Assembly: GCA_016873115.1 (NCBI GenBank)
Contig: VGYB01000023.1
Span: 1-33,944, forward strand
DNA from: Planctomycetota bacterium
Lineage (GTDB): Bacteria; Planctomycetota; Phycisphaerae; Phycisphaerales; SM1A02
Reading direction: 5' to 3'
DNA length: 33,944 bases
Shown: one piece after another, positions 1-7,174 of the stretch
How positions within the stretch are numbered: the first letter of the stretch is position 1
Layout of the letters: each line of letters begins with the position of its first letter
Program-made: the position numbers and the translations under genes
Notes under the pieces: model-generated
What the model was told of the DNA's origin: nothing
The model's database searches: none
The model's input: the letters and a program-made list of their open reading frames with translations, nothing else

Positions 1-70
1 GGCCGTTCATGGCGACGAGCGCCACGCACCCCAGGCAAGCCAGCAAGAACGCCCACCGAAGAAAGTACAT
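1..70 (-). CDS. Partial cassette gene, signal-peptide-like N-terminus
   Basis: The minus strand opens with ATG at 70-68 and reads MYFLRWAFLLACLGCVALVA then MNG before leaving the window. A basic residue followed by a long hydrophobic run with small residues (ACLGC, ALVA) looks like a secretion signal or a first membrane helix; LACLGC could also be a lipoprotein-like lipobox. The start lies 9 nt after the GTTAGGC box of the attC at 80-207, on the same strand as the cassette reading direction, so this is the first gene of the next integron cassette. Function cannot be told from 23 residues. Confidence 0.6.
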   Translation of the reverse strand, partial: MYFLRWAFLLACLGCVALVAMNG

Positions 71-79
71 TTTTGTTTA

Positions 80-207
80 GCCTAACGTAAAGCTAACCGG
101 CACGACGCGGAAGGGCAGCCAGGCCCGGTCGGCGAAAATGCACCGGGTGCCGCCGACCGGGCCTGGCTGCCCTGCCGTGGCGTGTCCGGTTGAGCGCCAT
201 GTTAGGC
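80..207 (-). other. attC: Integron attC recombination site (59-be type, about 128 bp)
   Basis: The outer boxes are GCCTAAC (80-86) and GTTAGGC (201-207), matching RYYYAAC and GTTRRRY. Inside them, gct-aaccgg-cacg (92-104) pairs with cgtg-ccggtt-agc (181-195), leaving only T185 and G192 unpaired. These are the expected T and G extrahelical bases, and they identify the plus strand as the recombinogenic bottom strand, so cassettes are read on the minus strand. The centre is a perfect 22-bp stem (113-134 with 151-172) around a 16-base loop that itself holds GCACC-g-GGTGC. Size and structure resemble long attC sites of chromosomal integrons. Confidence 0.92.
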
Positions 208-857
208 GACGATTCGGCGATGAGCCCAAGATCAATTGCGGCCAGGGGGCGAAAGCTGCTCATACTGCGTCTTCAAACCGTCCATCTCTCGAACTTGCTT
301 CGCCGTCAGCCGAATGGACCAACCTTCGTCCGTGCTTGCGGCCGTCTTGAGGACGACTTTTGCGACGTTGCTGTAGTCAGGTGGGTAGACGTACGCCGGC
401 CCTCTCGACGTGTGCGCCGCGTACACGGCATGCGAAACGCCTCGCCAGACGCTCCTTCGTTCGACGCCAGTGATTGCATGGATCCTTGGGGCTGGAGGCC
501 ACTCGCCCTTGCTGATTGCGAGCAGCTGACGATTGCATAGGGTCGCCCCAACATGCTCAGAGATCTTGAGGAGTCGTACTCCTCGCGGACCCAGATGCTG
601 CTGCTCAAGGGAACTCTCAACTTCTGGCGACGAGCGCCTCAAGCGACCCGAAATTTCTTGGTCCTCCCCGTCTCGATCGCAAACCCATTCAATTAGGCGC
701 CTCGTGCTGAATGTGTCCGTTAATGAGGTGCAGGAGAGATCGTCCGTTGAACAGAACTTCCACCTTCCTGCACCGAGGAAGCAAACGGATTCGGTCCAAC
801 GTCCTTCGTACAGGATGTACCAATCGGAGGGTGTGCGAGTTGCCATTCGTCGCCTAA
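86..857 (-). mobile_element. Integron gene cassette, about 772 bp
   Basis: This is one complete cassette, delimited by the G/TT cleavage points of the GTTAGGC box at 858-852 and that of the attC at 86-80, read on the minus strand. The only gene starts 5 nt after the upstream box and stops 24 nt before the attC, the compact layout usual for cassettes. By eye its base composition is less GC-rich than the core genes to the right. No promoter is obvious inside it. Confidence 0.85.
232..846 (-). CDS. Orphan integron-cassette protein, 204 aa
   Basis: I do not recognise this protein. The frame is open further upstream to an ATG at 879, but that start lies beyond the cassette junction. The ATG at 846 (MATRTPSDWYILYEGRW) sits 5 nt after GTTAGGC and is the natural cassette start. 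No signal peptide or membrane segment is visible. The protein is rich in Trp, Arg and Ser, with a Cys-containing N-terminal part (SVCFLGAGRWKFCSTDDLSC, about residues 20-39) and a polar, probably helical C-terminus (RLTAKQVREMDGLKTQYEQL). It is soluble and probably cytoplasmic. Orphan cassette proteins are often accessory or phage-defence factors, but nothing here shows that directly. Confidence 0.65.
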   Translation of the reverse strand: MATRTPSDWYILYEGRWTESVCFLGAGRWKFCSTDDLSCTSLTDTFSTRRLIEWVCDRDGEDQEISGRLRRSSPEVESSLEQQHLGPRGVRLLKISEHVGATLCNRQLLAISKGEWPPAPRIHAITGVERRSVWRGVSHAVYAAHTSRGPAYVYPPDYSNVAKVVLKTAASTDEGWSIRLTAKQVREMDGLKTQYEQLSPPGRN

Positions 858-918
858 CAGGTGAATCTGCGGTTTTCACGAGAACCGCCTGCCTGCGTCA
901 GGATACCCGTTCCGCAGA
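852..918 (-). other. Upstream cassette junction: GTTAGGC box with adjacent inverted repeat
   Basis: On the minus strand GTTAGGC (858-852) precedes the cassette gene. The DNA to its right does not contain a matching second simple-site box, so this is not a complete attC. It may be an attI site, a truncated attC, or a secondary (non-attI) insertion point. A 7-bp inverted repeat, TCTGCGG (866-872) with CCGCAGA (912-918), and a smaller GCGGTTTTC/GAGAACCGC pairing lie in the flank. An integrase gene, which would normally be near attI, is not found on either strand of this window. Confidence 0.55.
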
Positions 919-1006
919 ACAGTCAAGAGTCTTGTGTTCTCCCGTCCAGTTCCCGCCTCGCCCATCCAAACGGAGACGGGCGAGGGAGGCCGACGCATCG
1001 AGAGTC

Positions 1007-1108
1007 GCGTGACGCCGCGAGGTAGGACCGCATCGCATCTCGGACGGCCTCGGGTGCATCGGAGTTGGGAACATGACCCGCATCGGGGAGCGAAACCACC
1101 GTGGGCCT
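1007..1108 (-). pseudogene. Remnant: duplicated C-terminal end of an alpha/beta hydrolase
   Basis: The minus strand encodes RPTVVSLPDAGHVPNSDAPE and continues AVRDAMRSYLAASR. This is closely similar to the last part of the intact hydrolase at 1411-2385 (STVVVVPDAGHVPFSDAPEA, then VRDAMQSFLDAPR), including the catalytic His block DAGHVP. At DNA level about 1025-1105 aligns with about 1456-1541 with most bases shared. No hydrolase fold is encoded upstream of the fragment, so it is a broken paralogue. It lies between the integron boundary and a zinc-ribbon fragment. Confidence 0.7.
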
Positions 1109-1170
1109 CCTCTCGGCCTTGCCGCGGACGATCTTGCGGCCGAAGTTGATCGCGGCCAAACGACTCGCCC

Positions 1171-1410
1171 GTGCGCTGCTGGTCATGTCAATACGATCTC
1201 AGCGAGCTCGCCGAGCATCGATGCCCGGAGTGCGGCCGGGACTTCGATCCGAACGATCCCGCGACCTTCGACGCCGGTGGCATGCGGCCTGGAGAGAGCA
1301 AGGCCTTCCGCATCGCGGTTTGGCTCTTCGTGATCCTGGCCATCCTCGCAGGGATCGTGTCGGATCGCGTCGGATTGCGTCTACTGGGCGCTTTCAACCG
1401 GCCTAGGCAA
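1171..1410 (+). pseudogene. Zinc-ribbon membrane protein, 3'-truncated
   Basis: From a GTG start the frame reads MRCWSCQYDLSELAEHRCPE then CGRDFDPNDPATF. It has paired CxxC knuckles (Cys3, Cys6, Cys18, Cys21) and the FDPNDPATF tail of a zinc-ribbon family I associate with Planctomycetota. A single membrane helix follows (about residues 45-64, AFRIAVWLFVILAILAG). After about residue 78 the frame stays open to 1968 but only as antisense of the intact hydrolase, so the true 3' part appears lost at the junction near 1400-1410. Homologues usually continue with further membrane segments (family knowledge). Confidence 0.55.
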
Positions 1411-2385
1411 CTACAAACCCCGACGATTCGCGGCAGGGCGTGGCGCATCAAGGAAAGACTGCATCGCATCGCGAACAGCCTCGGGTGCATCGGAGAAGGG
1501 GACATGCCCGGCATCGGGGACCACGACCACCGTGCTCAAGCGGATCCCATCGCCGAAGACGTGGGCCATGCTCGGATCGGTCACGCGGTCCTCGGCGCCG
1601 TAGAGCACGAGTGTCGGCGCAAGCACGCCGCCAAGCTGGCCATCGAGCCCGCCCGTGAGGAATGGTCGCAGCGCCGCCAGGATCCGCAAGGTCGATGGTC
1701 GCAAGCGCTGCGCACGATCGACCATGGCCCTCATCAGGGGTTCGGGGACCGGTGGGGGATGCTCGAACACCAGCCCCATGATCCGCACCAGATCATCACG
1801 CGACTGGATGTCGAGCGGATTGGCACCAGTGTCGGCGAGCTTCATGAAGTCGTTGAGCACCGGCGGCGTCACACCGGCCGGGGCGAGCAGCACCAGCCGG
1901 TCCACACGCTCAGGGTGCGCGATGGCGTAGGCGGTCGCGAGCGCGCCGCCCATGCTCGTGCCGCCTAGATCCATGTGCTCGATCCCCAACGCCGCGCGCA
2001 ACAGGTCGACCTGCTCGACATACCACGCCACATCCGGTGTGACACCATCGGGCAGCGGATGGTCGCCAAACCCAGGCAGATCCGGCGCAATCACGCGTTG
2101 CCCCGGACGCATGGCGGCAAGAAGCGTCATCGCTTCCTTGCTCGTGCCGAAGCCGTGCAACAAGAGCAGCGGGGGAAGACCCGGCGAACTGCCGTCGGCG
2201 CCGCGTTCCATCACGGGCCAGTTCTGCTCGCCAACGACGATCGAAGTCGTCGACAGGCCAAACGCCAGGCCACTGAGCCGCCGCACGGTCCACTCGAACC
2301 CCGCAGGCCAATTCCAGAGCGCCACGAGTCCGACGACGATGGCCACGATGGGTGCGAGCAACGCGACCAGGATCTTGCGACGCAT
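1411..2385 (-). CDS. Alpha/beta-fold hydrolase, membrane-anchored
   Basis: 324 aa. An N-terminal hydrophobic helix (residues 5-24) probably anchors the protein, with the catalytic domain outside the cytoplasmic membrane. The alpha/beta hydrolase core is clear: oxyanion segment LLLLHGFG (73-80), nucleophile elbow GGTSMGG with Ser144, acid in YGAEDRVTD (Asp266 or Asp270) and DAGHVP with His294. The substrate cannot be predicted; the family includes esterases, lipases and C-C hydrolases. The ATG is preceded by TAGGAT six bases upstream, suggesting a leaderless transcript that starts inside the end of the preceding rluA-like gene. A broken copy of its C-terminus lies at 1007-1108. Confidence 0.85.
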   Translation of the reverse strand: MRRKILVALLAPIVAIVVGLVALWNWPAGFEWTVRRLSGLAFGLSTTSIVVGEQNWPVMERGADGSSPGLPPLLLLHGFGTSKEAMTLLAAMRPGQRVIAPDLPGFGDHPLPDGVTPDVAWYVEQVDLLRAALGIEHMDLGGTSMGGALATAYAIAHPERVDRLVLLAPAGVTPPVLNDFMKLADTGANPLDIQSRDDLVRIMGLVFEHPPPVPEPLMRAMVDRAQRLRPSTLRILAALRPFLTGGLDGQLGGVLAPTLVLYGAEDRVTDPSMAHVFGDGIRLSTVVVVPDAGHVPFSDAPEAVRDAMQSFLDAPRPAANRRGL

Positions 2386-2397
2386 GACGAGATCCTA
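2386..2397 (-). promoter_or_regulatory. -10 box (TAGGAT) abutting the hydrolase start
   Basis: On the minus strand TAGGAT (2397-2392) is followed by ctcgtc and the hydrolase ATG at 2385. The TAG of the hexamer is also the stop codon of the upstream pseudouridine synthase gene. With 6 nt between hexamer and ATG, transcription would start at or next to the A of ATG. Confidence 0.5.
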
Positions 2398-3165
2398 GGG
2401 GCGTGATGCGGGGGGAGTTCGTTCGAGCCACCCTGATCCCACGAGCTCGTCCGCGCGCTCACGGAATCGCTCCGGTACGGGCATGGTCACCCTCGCACGT
2501 TCACCGGTCACGGGGTGATCGAACGCGATCGAGTGCGCGTGCAGGAAGAGCGTGACCGCCTTGTCCCGAAGGGCACTCGTGTTGGGTGGCAGGAGGCTTC
2601 GATACACACGGTCCCCGAGCACCGGCGCGCCGAGCCATGCGAGATGGGCGCGGATCTGGTGCAGGCGACCAGTCTCGATCGAGATCGAGAGCACCGCATG
2701 CTCGCCCTTGGCGGCCAGCGTCGTCCAGTGCGTGATCGCCGGCTCGCCCGCCGTCGCGATCACGCTGACCTTCGTGCCACCGCGCAGCGTTTCGGCGAGC
2801 GGTTGCCGGCATGTGCCGTCCTTGTGGGGGAGCCGACCCTGCACGACGGCCAGGTACGACTTGTCGATCGTGCGCCGCTCGAACTGCCTTCGGATCCCGT
2901 CGTATGCGGCAGCCGTGCGCGCCACGATCACGCATCCGCTTGTCTCTCGATCAAGCCGATGCAAGAGACCCCAGTCGCGGTCGTGCCCAAGTCGCTCGAG
3001 CGAGCGCCCATCGTGAGCGAAGAGCGCATTCATGAGCGTGTCGCGCTGGTGACCCATCCCGGGCTGCGTCGGCATGCCGGCAAGCTTCGCGGCGACCATC
3101 ACATGCTCGTCCTGCATGAGCAGTTGCAGGTCGAGTGCCGGATTGGCGACCGGGGGTGGTGGCAT
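2395..3165 (-). CDS. RluA-family pseudouridine synthase
   Basis: 256 aa from the ATG at 3165 (MPPPPVANPALDLQLLMQDE). A longer open frame runs upstream but would overlap the divergent aminotransferase. The catalytic signature HRLDRETSG is at 69-77, with Asp72 the expected nucleophile; KSYLAVVQG and the TGRLHQIRAHLAWLGAPVLGD block are also RluA hallmarks. It isomerises uridine to pseudouridine in rRNA or tRNA; the exact target (23S rRNA or tRNA) cannot be assigned. There is no N-terminal S4 domain. Divergent from the aminotransferase with a 43-bp gap; its stop overlaps the hydrolase -10 box. Confidence 0.88.
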   Translation of the reverse strand: MPPPPVANPALDLQLLMQDEHVMVAAKLAGMPTQPGMGHQRDTLMNALFAHDGRSLERLGHDRDWGLLHRLDRETSGCVIVARTAAAYDGIRRQFERRTIDKSYLAVVQGRLPHKDGTCRQPLAETLRGGTKVSVIATAGEPAITHWTTLAAKGEHAVLSISIETGRLHQIRAHLAWLGAPVLGDRVYRSLLPPNTSALRDKAVTLFLHAHSIAFDHPVTGERARVTMPVPERFRERADELVGSGWLERTPPASRP

Positions 3166-3208
3166 GCCGCTATCTTCGCGCAAAGCGCGCACTCGCGCAC
3201 GACCCGCC

Positions 3209-4387
3209 ATGCCGCACACGATCCATCCTCGGCTCGCCGCCTTCGGCGAGAGCATCTTCACGACCATGAGCCGGATGGCTGCCGAGCGCAAGGCCGTGAA
3301 CCTCGGGCAAGGGTTTCCTGACTTCGACGCACCCGAGATCGTGAAGAAGGCCGCCATCGACGCCATCACCGCCGGTCACAGCCAGTACGCGCGCGGGGCG
3401 GGCCTGCCGCACACCGTCGAGCGCATCAGCGAGCGCATGCGCACGACGCATGGCTTCGCGCCCGACCCGATGGCTGAGATCACGCTCTGCGCAGGCTGCT
3501 GCGAGGCACTCACAGCCACGATCCTCGGCCTGTGTGGCATCGGCGACGAGGTCATCCTGCTCGATCCGTGCTACGACTCGTACGCCGCAGCGGTGGCGAT
3601 GGCCGGTGCGACGGCCGTGCGCGTGCCGATGCAGGCTCCGGGGTTCCGCATCGAGCGCGATGCGCTTGCCGGTGCCATCACGCCACGCACCAAGCTCATC
3701 CTGCTGAATTCGCCGCACAATCCGACCGGTCGCATCGCGACGGATGAGGAGCTGCGCATCGTGGCCGAGCTCGCCATCGCACACGACCTGGTGGTGATGA
3801 GCGACGAGGTCTACGAAGAGATCCGTTTCACCGCGCCGCATCGATCCATCGCGTGCCTGCCGGGCATGCGCGAACGCACCGTGATCGTGACCAGCATGGG
3901 CAAGACCTTCTCGGTCACCGGTTGGCGCCTGGGCTGGGCGGTGGCGCCCGCTCCGCTGACAGCCGCCGTGCGCGCCACGCACCAATTCCTGACCTTCTGT
4001 GCGCCAACGCCCTTCGTGCACGCTGCCGCAGTTGCCATCGACACGCTGAGTGATCCCAACGGATACGCCGCAGCGTTGCGGCGCCTCTACACCGCGCGCC
4101 GAGCGATCATGCACCGTGAGCTCTCGAGCGCAGGGCTCGATCCGCTCTGGCCAGAGGGCGCGTATTTCATGCTCGCCAGTGTGGAGCCTTGGGGGTTCAC
4201 CGACGATGTCGAGGCTGCGACCACACTGGTCCGCGAGGCTGGCGTGGCAGCGATTCCCTGCTCAGCGTTCTACGACACCGCGCATGCCGAGCGCCGCTAT
4301 CTGCGCTTTGCCTTCTGCAAGCAGGAGTCGACCATGCTCGAGGCCGGCCGTCGGCTCCGGGCCTGGGCATCCCGGCGCAAGCGTTGA
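3209..4387 (+). CDS. Class I/II PLP-dependent aminotransferase
   Basis: 392 aa from the ATG at 3209 (MPHTIHPRLAAFGESIFTTM), chosen because homology-like sequence begins here. NLGQGFPDFDAPE (31-43) is typical of the aspartate aminotransferase fold subgroup that includes kynurenine and methionine (YbdL-like) aminotransferases. PLP-binding features are NSPHNPTGR with Asn171, SDEVYEEI with Asp199 and Tyr202, and the Schiff-base lysine Lys232 in SMGKTFSVTGWRLGW. RYLRFAFC near the C-terminus supplies the carboxylate-binding Arg. It transfers amino groups between amino and 2-oxo acids in the cytoplasm; the donor is not determinable. TATCTT at 3171-3176 in the divergent spacer may be its -10. Confidence 0.88.
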   Translation: MPHTIHPRLAAFGESIFTTMSRMAAERKAVNLGQGFPDFDAPEIVKKAAIDAITAGHSQYARGAGLPHTVERISERMRTTHGFAPDPMAEITLCAGCCEALTATILGLCGIGDEVILLDPCYDSYAAAVAMAGATAVRVPMQAPGFRIERDALAGAITPRTKLILLNSPHNPTGRIATDEELRIVAELAIAHDLVVMSDEVYEEIRFTAPHRSIACLPGMRERTVIVTSMGKTFSVTGWRLGWAVAPAPLTAAVRATHQFLTFCAPTPFVHAAAVAIDTLSDPNGYAAALRRLYTARRAIMHRELSSAGLDPLWPEGAYFMLASVEPWGFTDDVEAATTLVREAGVAAIPCSAFYDTAHAERRYLRFAFCKQESTMLEAGRRLRAWASRRKR

Positions 4388-4462
4388 GTCGGTTATTGCG
4401 CCAGAATCAGCACGCGCCGCAGCCATCAGCGCGTGACCCGGGGGCATGACGCCGGCGGGGGC

Positions 4463-4490
4463 TTGCACCGTGCTTCGGAATCGATATGCT
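4463..4490 (+). promoter_or_regulatory. rplU promoter, TTGCAC-16-TATGCT
   Basis: TTGCAC at 4463-4468 and TATGCT at 4485-4490 are separated by 16 bp. Transcription would start near 4497, leaving a leader of about 28 nt that carries the GAGGA ribosome site of rplU. This is one of the few places in the window with both recognisable -35 and -10 boxes. Confidence 0.55.
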
Positions 4491-4524
4491 TGCCGATTCC
4501 CCACTCCTGACCGAGGATTTCACC

Positions 4525-4839
4525 GTGTACGCGATCATCGAAGACAGCGGAACCCAGATCAAGGTTGCCAAGGGCGATGTGGTGCAGATCGATCTGCGCG
4601 AACTCGCCTCGGGCGGCAAGGAACTCACCTTTGACCGCGTGCTCGCGGTCAACGCCGGCGGCAAGGCCATCATCGGCGCCCCGTACGTGAAGGGGGCTTC
4701 GGTCGTCGCGACCGTGCTTGGCGAAGAGAAGGGCGACAAGACCATCGCCGTGAAGTACAGCCGCCGCAAGGGCTACCGCAAGAAGATCGGCCACCGCCAG
4801 GGCTTTCTGAGCGTGCGGATCGAAGACATCAAGGCCTGA
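4525..4839 (+). CDS. rplU: Ribosomal protein bL21
   Basis: 104 aa. The GTG at 4525 was chosen because L21 proteins begin with a short (M)YAVI-type strand (here YAIIEDSGTQIKV), and GAGGA at 4513-4517 provides a ribosome site at good spacing. An upstream in-frame ATG at 4486 would add 13 unlikely residues and lies inside the promoter. The C-terminal KYSRRKGYRKKIGHRQGFL is the diagnostic L21 signature. It binds 23S rRNA in the large subunit. The usual partner rpmA (L27) is not next to it; the RNase P RNA gene follows instead. Confidence 0.95.
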   Translation: MYAIIEDSGTQIKVAKGDVVQIDLRELASGGKELTFDRVLAVNAGGKAIIGAPYVKGASVVATVLGEEKGDKTIAVKYSRRKGYRKKIGHRQGFLSVRIEDIKA

Positions 4840-4894
4840 TCTGGCACCGTGGGTGCCGCGGCAGCGATCGGTCCTGAATCCATCGAAAATCCTC

Positions 4895-4930
4895 GCGCCC
4901 CGTCGCACTTCTGCGGCGGGGCGCTACTCT
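4895..4930 (+). terminator. Hairpin after rplU overlapping the rnpB promoter
   Basis: GCGCCCCGTCGC (4895-4906) pairs over all 12 bases, with one G-U, with GCGGCGGGGCGC (4913-4924) around a 6-base loop. It is followed by TACTCTTTG, a weak T-rich tail. TACTCT (4925-4930) is also a good -10 hexamer for the RNase P RNA, whose 5' end is expected about 6-7 nt later. Termination and initiation elements therefore share the same bases. The tail is poor for an intrinsic terminator, so the termination role is tentative. Confidence 0.5.
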
Positions 4931-4936
4931 TTGCAC

Positions 4937-5290
<354 letters not shown>

Positions 5291-5744
5291 CTGCGCCGCA
5301 TGGGCCAACGCCCATGCCATGGTGACGACGCGTGCACGCGCGGTCGGAAGCCGGGCTGGTCATGGTTCTCCGGATGCCGGGCAGGTGGCCGCGAGAGCCC
5401 TGCAGGGCCACCATCGGCATCCACGGGCCGTGTGCAGGTCCATTCAAGGACAACGCGTGGGGACCCGCCCTCCTAAGTTTTTCCCTGAACTGAACTTGCA
5501 AGAAGGGGTCGGCGTACAAACCCCGTCACCAAGTTCCGTGTGATGTGCGCGGGCTGGTGTGCCGAGTACCACATGTTGTGGACGGTGTCCGAGAATGACG
5601 CAACAGATGGGCTGAAATCAGCAGAATTGTGTTGAGTCTGGTGCCAGACTCGGAAACAATCTCCCCTCAATCCAAGGGCGATCAGCATGCGGTGGCTAGC
5701 CTCGCCCTCGGGTGCCCGAACTTGGGCTGTACGACGGAACTCCC
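5291..5744 (+). other. Intergenic region with hairpins, no gene recognised
   Basis: No convincing coding frame or tRNA is seen. Hairpins present are CATGGGC-caac-GCCCATG (5299-5316) just after rnpB, without a T-run; GGTGGCC (5384-5390) with GGCCACC (5406-5412); and a nearly loopless palindrome GAGTCTGG-tg-CCAGACTC (5634-5651). TAGCCT at 5697-5702 is a plausible -10 for the DUF2617 gene: it ends 9 nt before an in-frame GTG at 5712, or gives a leader of about 35 nt to the ATG at 5745. Confidence 0.5.
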
Positions 5745-6308
5745 ATGAGCATCACCCCCAAGACCAACAGCATCCAGACCTACACCTCGCTGCTGTACCG
5801 CAAGGCGATCCACCCTGAGTTCTTCGGCATCGAAGGGCGCAACCGGATCGAGCACTGCGGCATCGAGGTCGAGGGCTGGATCTTCAGGGGCGGCCACTGC
5901 GCCCGTTTCGCCTTCGGCAATGCGGTCCTCGTTGAGGCTGTCGTCGAGAACCCGCAGACCATGCCTGAGCGCGGCCTGATGGCCTCGCTGCTCTGCAACG
6001 GCGAGCGCGACCATGAGGAGCGCCTCTCGGATGACGCCATGTTCATGACGACGATCCAGACCGAGACGCTGAGCGAGCATCTTTACCTTGGGACCTACAA
6101 GGAAATGGTCGCTCACGCCCGCGAGAACGATTCGCTGGCCAGCATGTGGACCGACGAGGCCGGCAAGCCGAACCTTTCACTGCTTGATATGCAGCGTCTG
6201 GGCAGTGAGTTGCACATCCAGGGTTACCACCTGCGCTCGGACTGCTCCATGGTGCTGCGCACGCAGTCCATGTTCCAGGTCGCGCTCAACGGCAAGAAGC
6301 TCGGCTGA
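5745..6308 (+). CDS. DUF2617 family protein
   Basis: 187 aa from ATG 5745; a GTG at 5712 would add 11 residues and has TAGCCT 9 nt before it, so the start is uncertain. The segments SLLYRKAIHPEFFGI, RIEHCGIEVEGWIFRGGH, and HIQGYHLRSDCSMVLRTQSM then FQV match my recollection of planctomycetal DUF2617 proteins (LHPELF near the start, AFHTF..TQS.FE near the end). Cytoplasmic, no signal or membrane helix, function unknown. Its TGA overlaps the ATG of the uracil-DNA glycosylase (TGATG at 6306-6310), so the two are translationally coupled and probably co-transcribed. Confidence 0.6.
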   Translation: MSITPKTNSIQTYTSLLYRKAIHPEFFGIEGRNRIEHCGIEVEGWIFRGGHCARFAFGNAVLVEAVVENPQTMPERGLMASLLCNGERDHEERLSDDAMFMTTIQTETLSEHLYLGTYKEMVAHARENDSLASMWTDEAGKPNLSLLDMQRLGSELHIQGYHLRSDCSMVLRTQSMFQVALNGKKLG

Positions 6309-7174
6309 TGCACGGATCCCGGCTCGCGGCGCAGCAGCGCGCCATGGACCGGGCATTCGGCGTCGATTTGCTTGATCACGCGCAGACCGTCCAGGCGATC
6401 GCAGCGCCGGGGCCCAGCGCCGGTGGCCAGGGCGCTCCATCCTTGCCCAAGCCTCGCCCCCTTGCTCCGCTTGGCTCACCCACCAGCGGTGCGGCGGCCG
6501 CTCCTCGAACGCGCCCCGGCTTGGCCGCATCCATTGACGCCGTCGGCATCGGGGGTACCGGCCGCCGTGTCGAGTTGCAGGGTGAGCGCCCGGCACTCCT
6601 GGACGCGCTGCGCGAACGGCATGCCCGGGAGTGCCCGCACTGCACCCAGGCGACTGGCCACACCAACCTCGTCTTCGGCGAGGGGGCACCCGATGCCTCG
6701 CTGGTCTTCGTTGGTGAGGCTCCAGGCGAGACCGAGGACCAGACCGGCCGGCCCTTTGTCGGCAAGGCGGGGCAGAAACTCGACGAGATGATCGCGGCCA
6801 TGAAGCTCCGGCGGGAGCAGGTCTATATCGCCAATGTGCTCAAGAGCCGACCGCCCAACAACCGCACGCCGCTGCAGAGTGAGGTCGATGGCTGTGGTCC
6901 GTACCTCATCGAGCAGTTGTGCATCCTCCGCCCCAGGGTGATCGTGACGCTTGGCGGGCCGGCCGCCAAGCTCCTTCTGGGTACCGATGTGGGCATCACC
7001 CGCCTTCGGGGTGCCTGGGGTACCTGGCAGGCTCCGGCATGGACCGGGCTCGACCTTGCGGTGCCGGTGATGCCGACATACCACCCCGCGTACCTGCTGC
7101 GGAACTACACCGCGCAAACCCGTGGCGAAGTCTGGGCCGACCTTCAGGCCGTCATGGCCCGAGGCTGCACCTAG
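6308..7174 (+). CDS. Uracil-DNA glycosylase, family 4-like, iron-sulfur type
   Basis: 288 aa: a Pro/Ala-rich low-complexity N-terminus (1-95), then the glycosylase domain. Motif A, GEAPGETEDQTGRPFVGKAG (136-155), is diagnostic for family 4. NVLKSRPPNNRTP (176-188) and MPTYHPAYLLR (255-265) complete the active site. It excises uracil from DNA in base-excision repair. Family 4 enzymes hold a 4Fe-4S cluster through four Cys; here Cys109 and Cys112 (ECPHC) and Cys196 are present, but the Cys of the usual KCRPP motif is Ser180. Cys205 might substitute. The start overlaps the DUF2617 stop. Confidence 0.88.
   Translation: MHGSRLAAQQRAMDRAFGVDLLDHAQTVQAIAAPGPSAGGQGAPSLPKPRPLAPLGSPTSGAAAAPRTRPGLAASIDAVGIGGTGRRVELQGERPALLDALRERHARECPHCTQATGHTNLVFGEGAPDASLVFVGEAPGETEDQTGRPFVGKAGQKLDEMIAAMKLRREQVYIANVLKSRPPNNRTPLQSEVDGCGPYLIEQLCILRPRVIVTLGGPAAKLLLGTDVGITRLRGAWGTWQAPAWTGLDLAVPVMPTYHPAYLLRNYTAQTRGEVWADLQAVMARGCT

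Noticed and set aside
859-2385. Integron integrase gene next to the cassette array
   Set aside because: Both strands were read; only hydrolase and zinc-ribbon coding sequence is found, with no tyrosine-recombinase motifs.
5291-5744. tRNA or second structured RNA downstream of RNase P RNA
   Set aside because: Hairpins exist, but no cloverleaf, T-loop or anticodon arrangement could be assembled.
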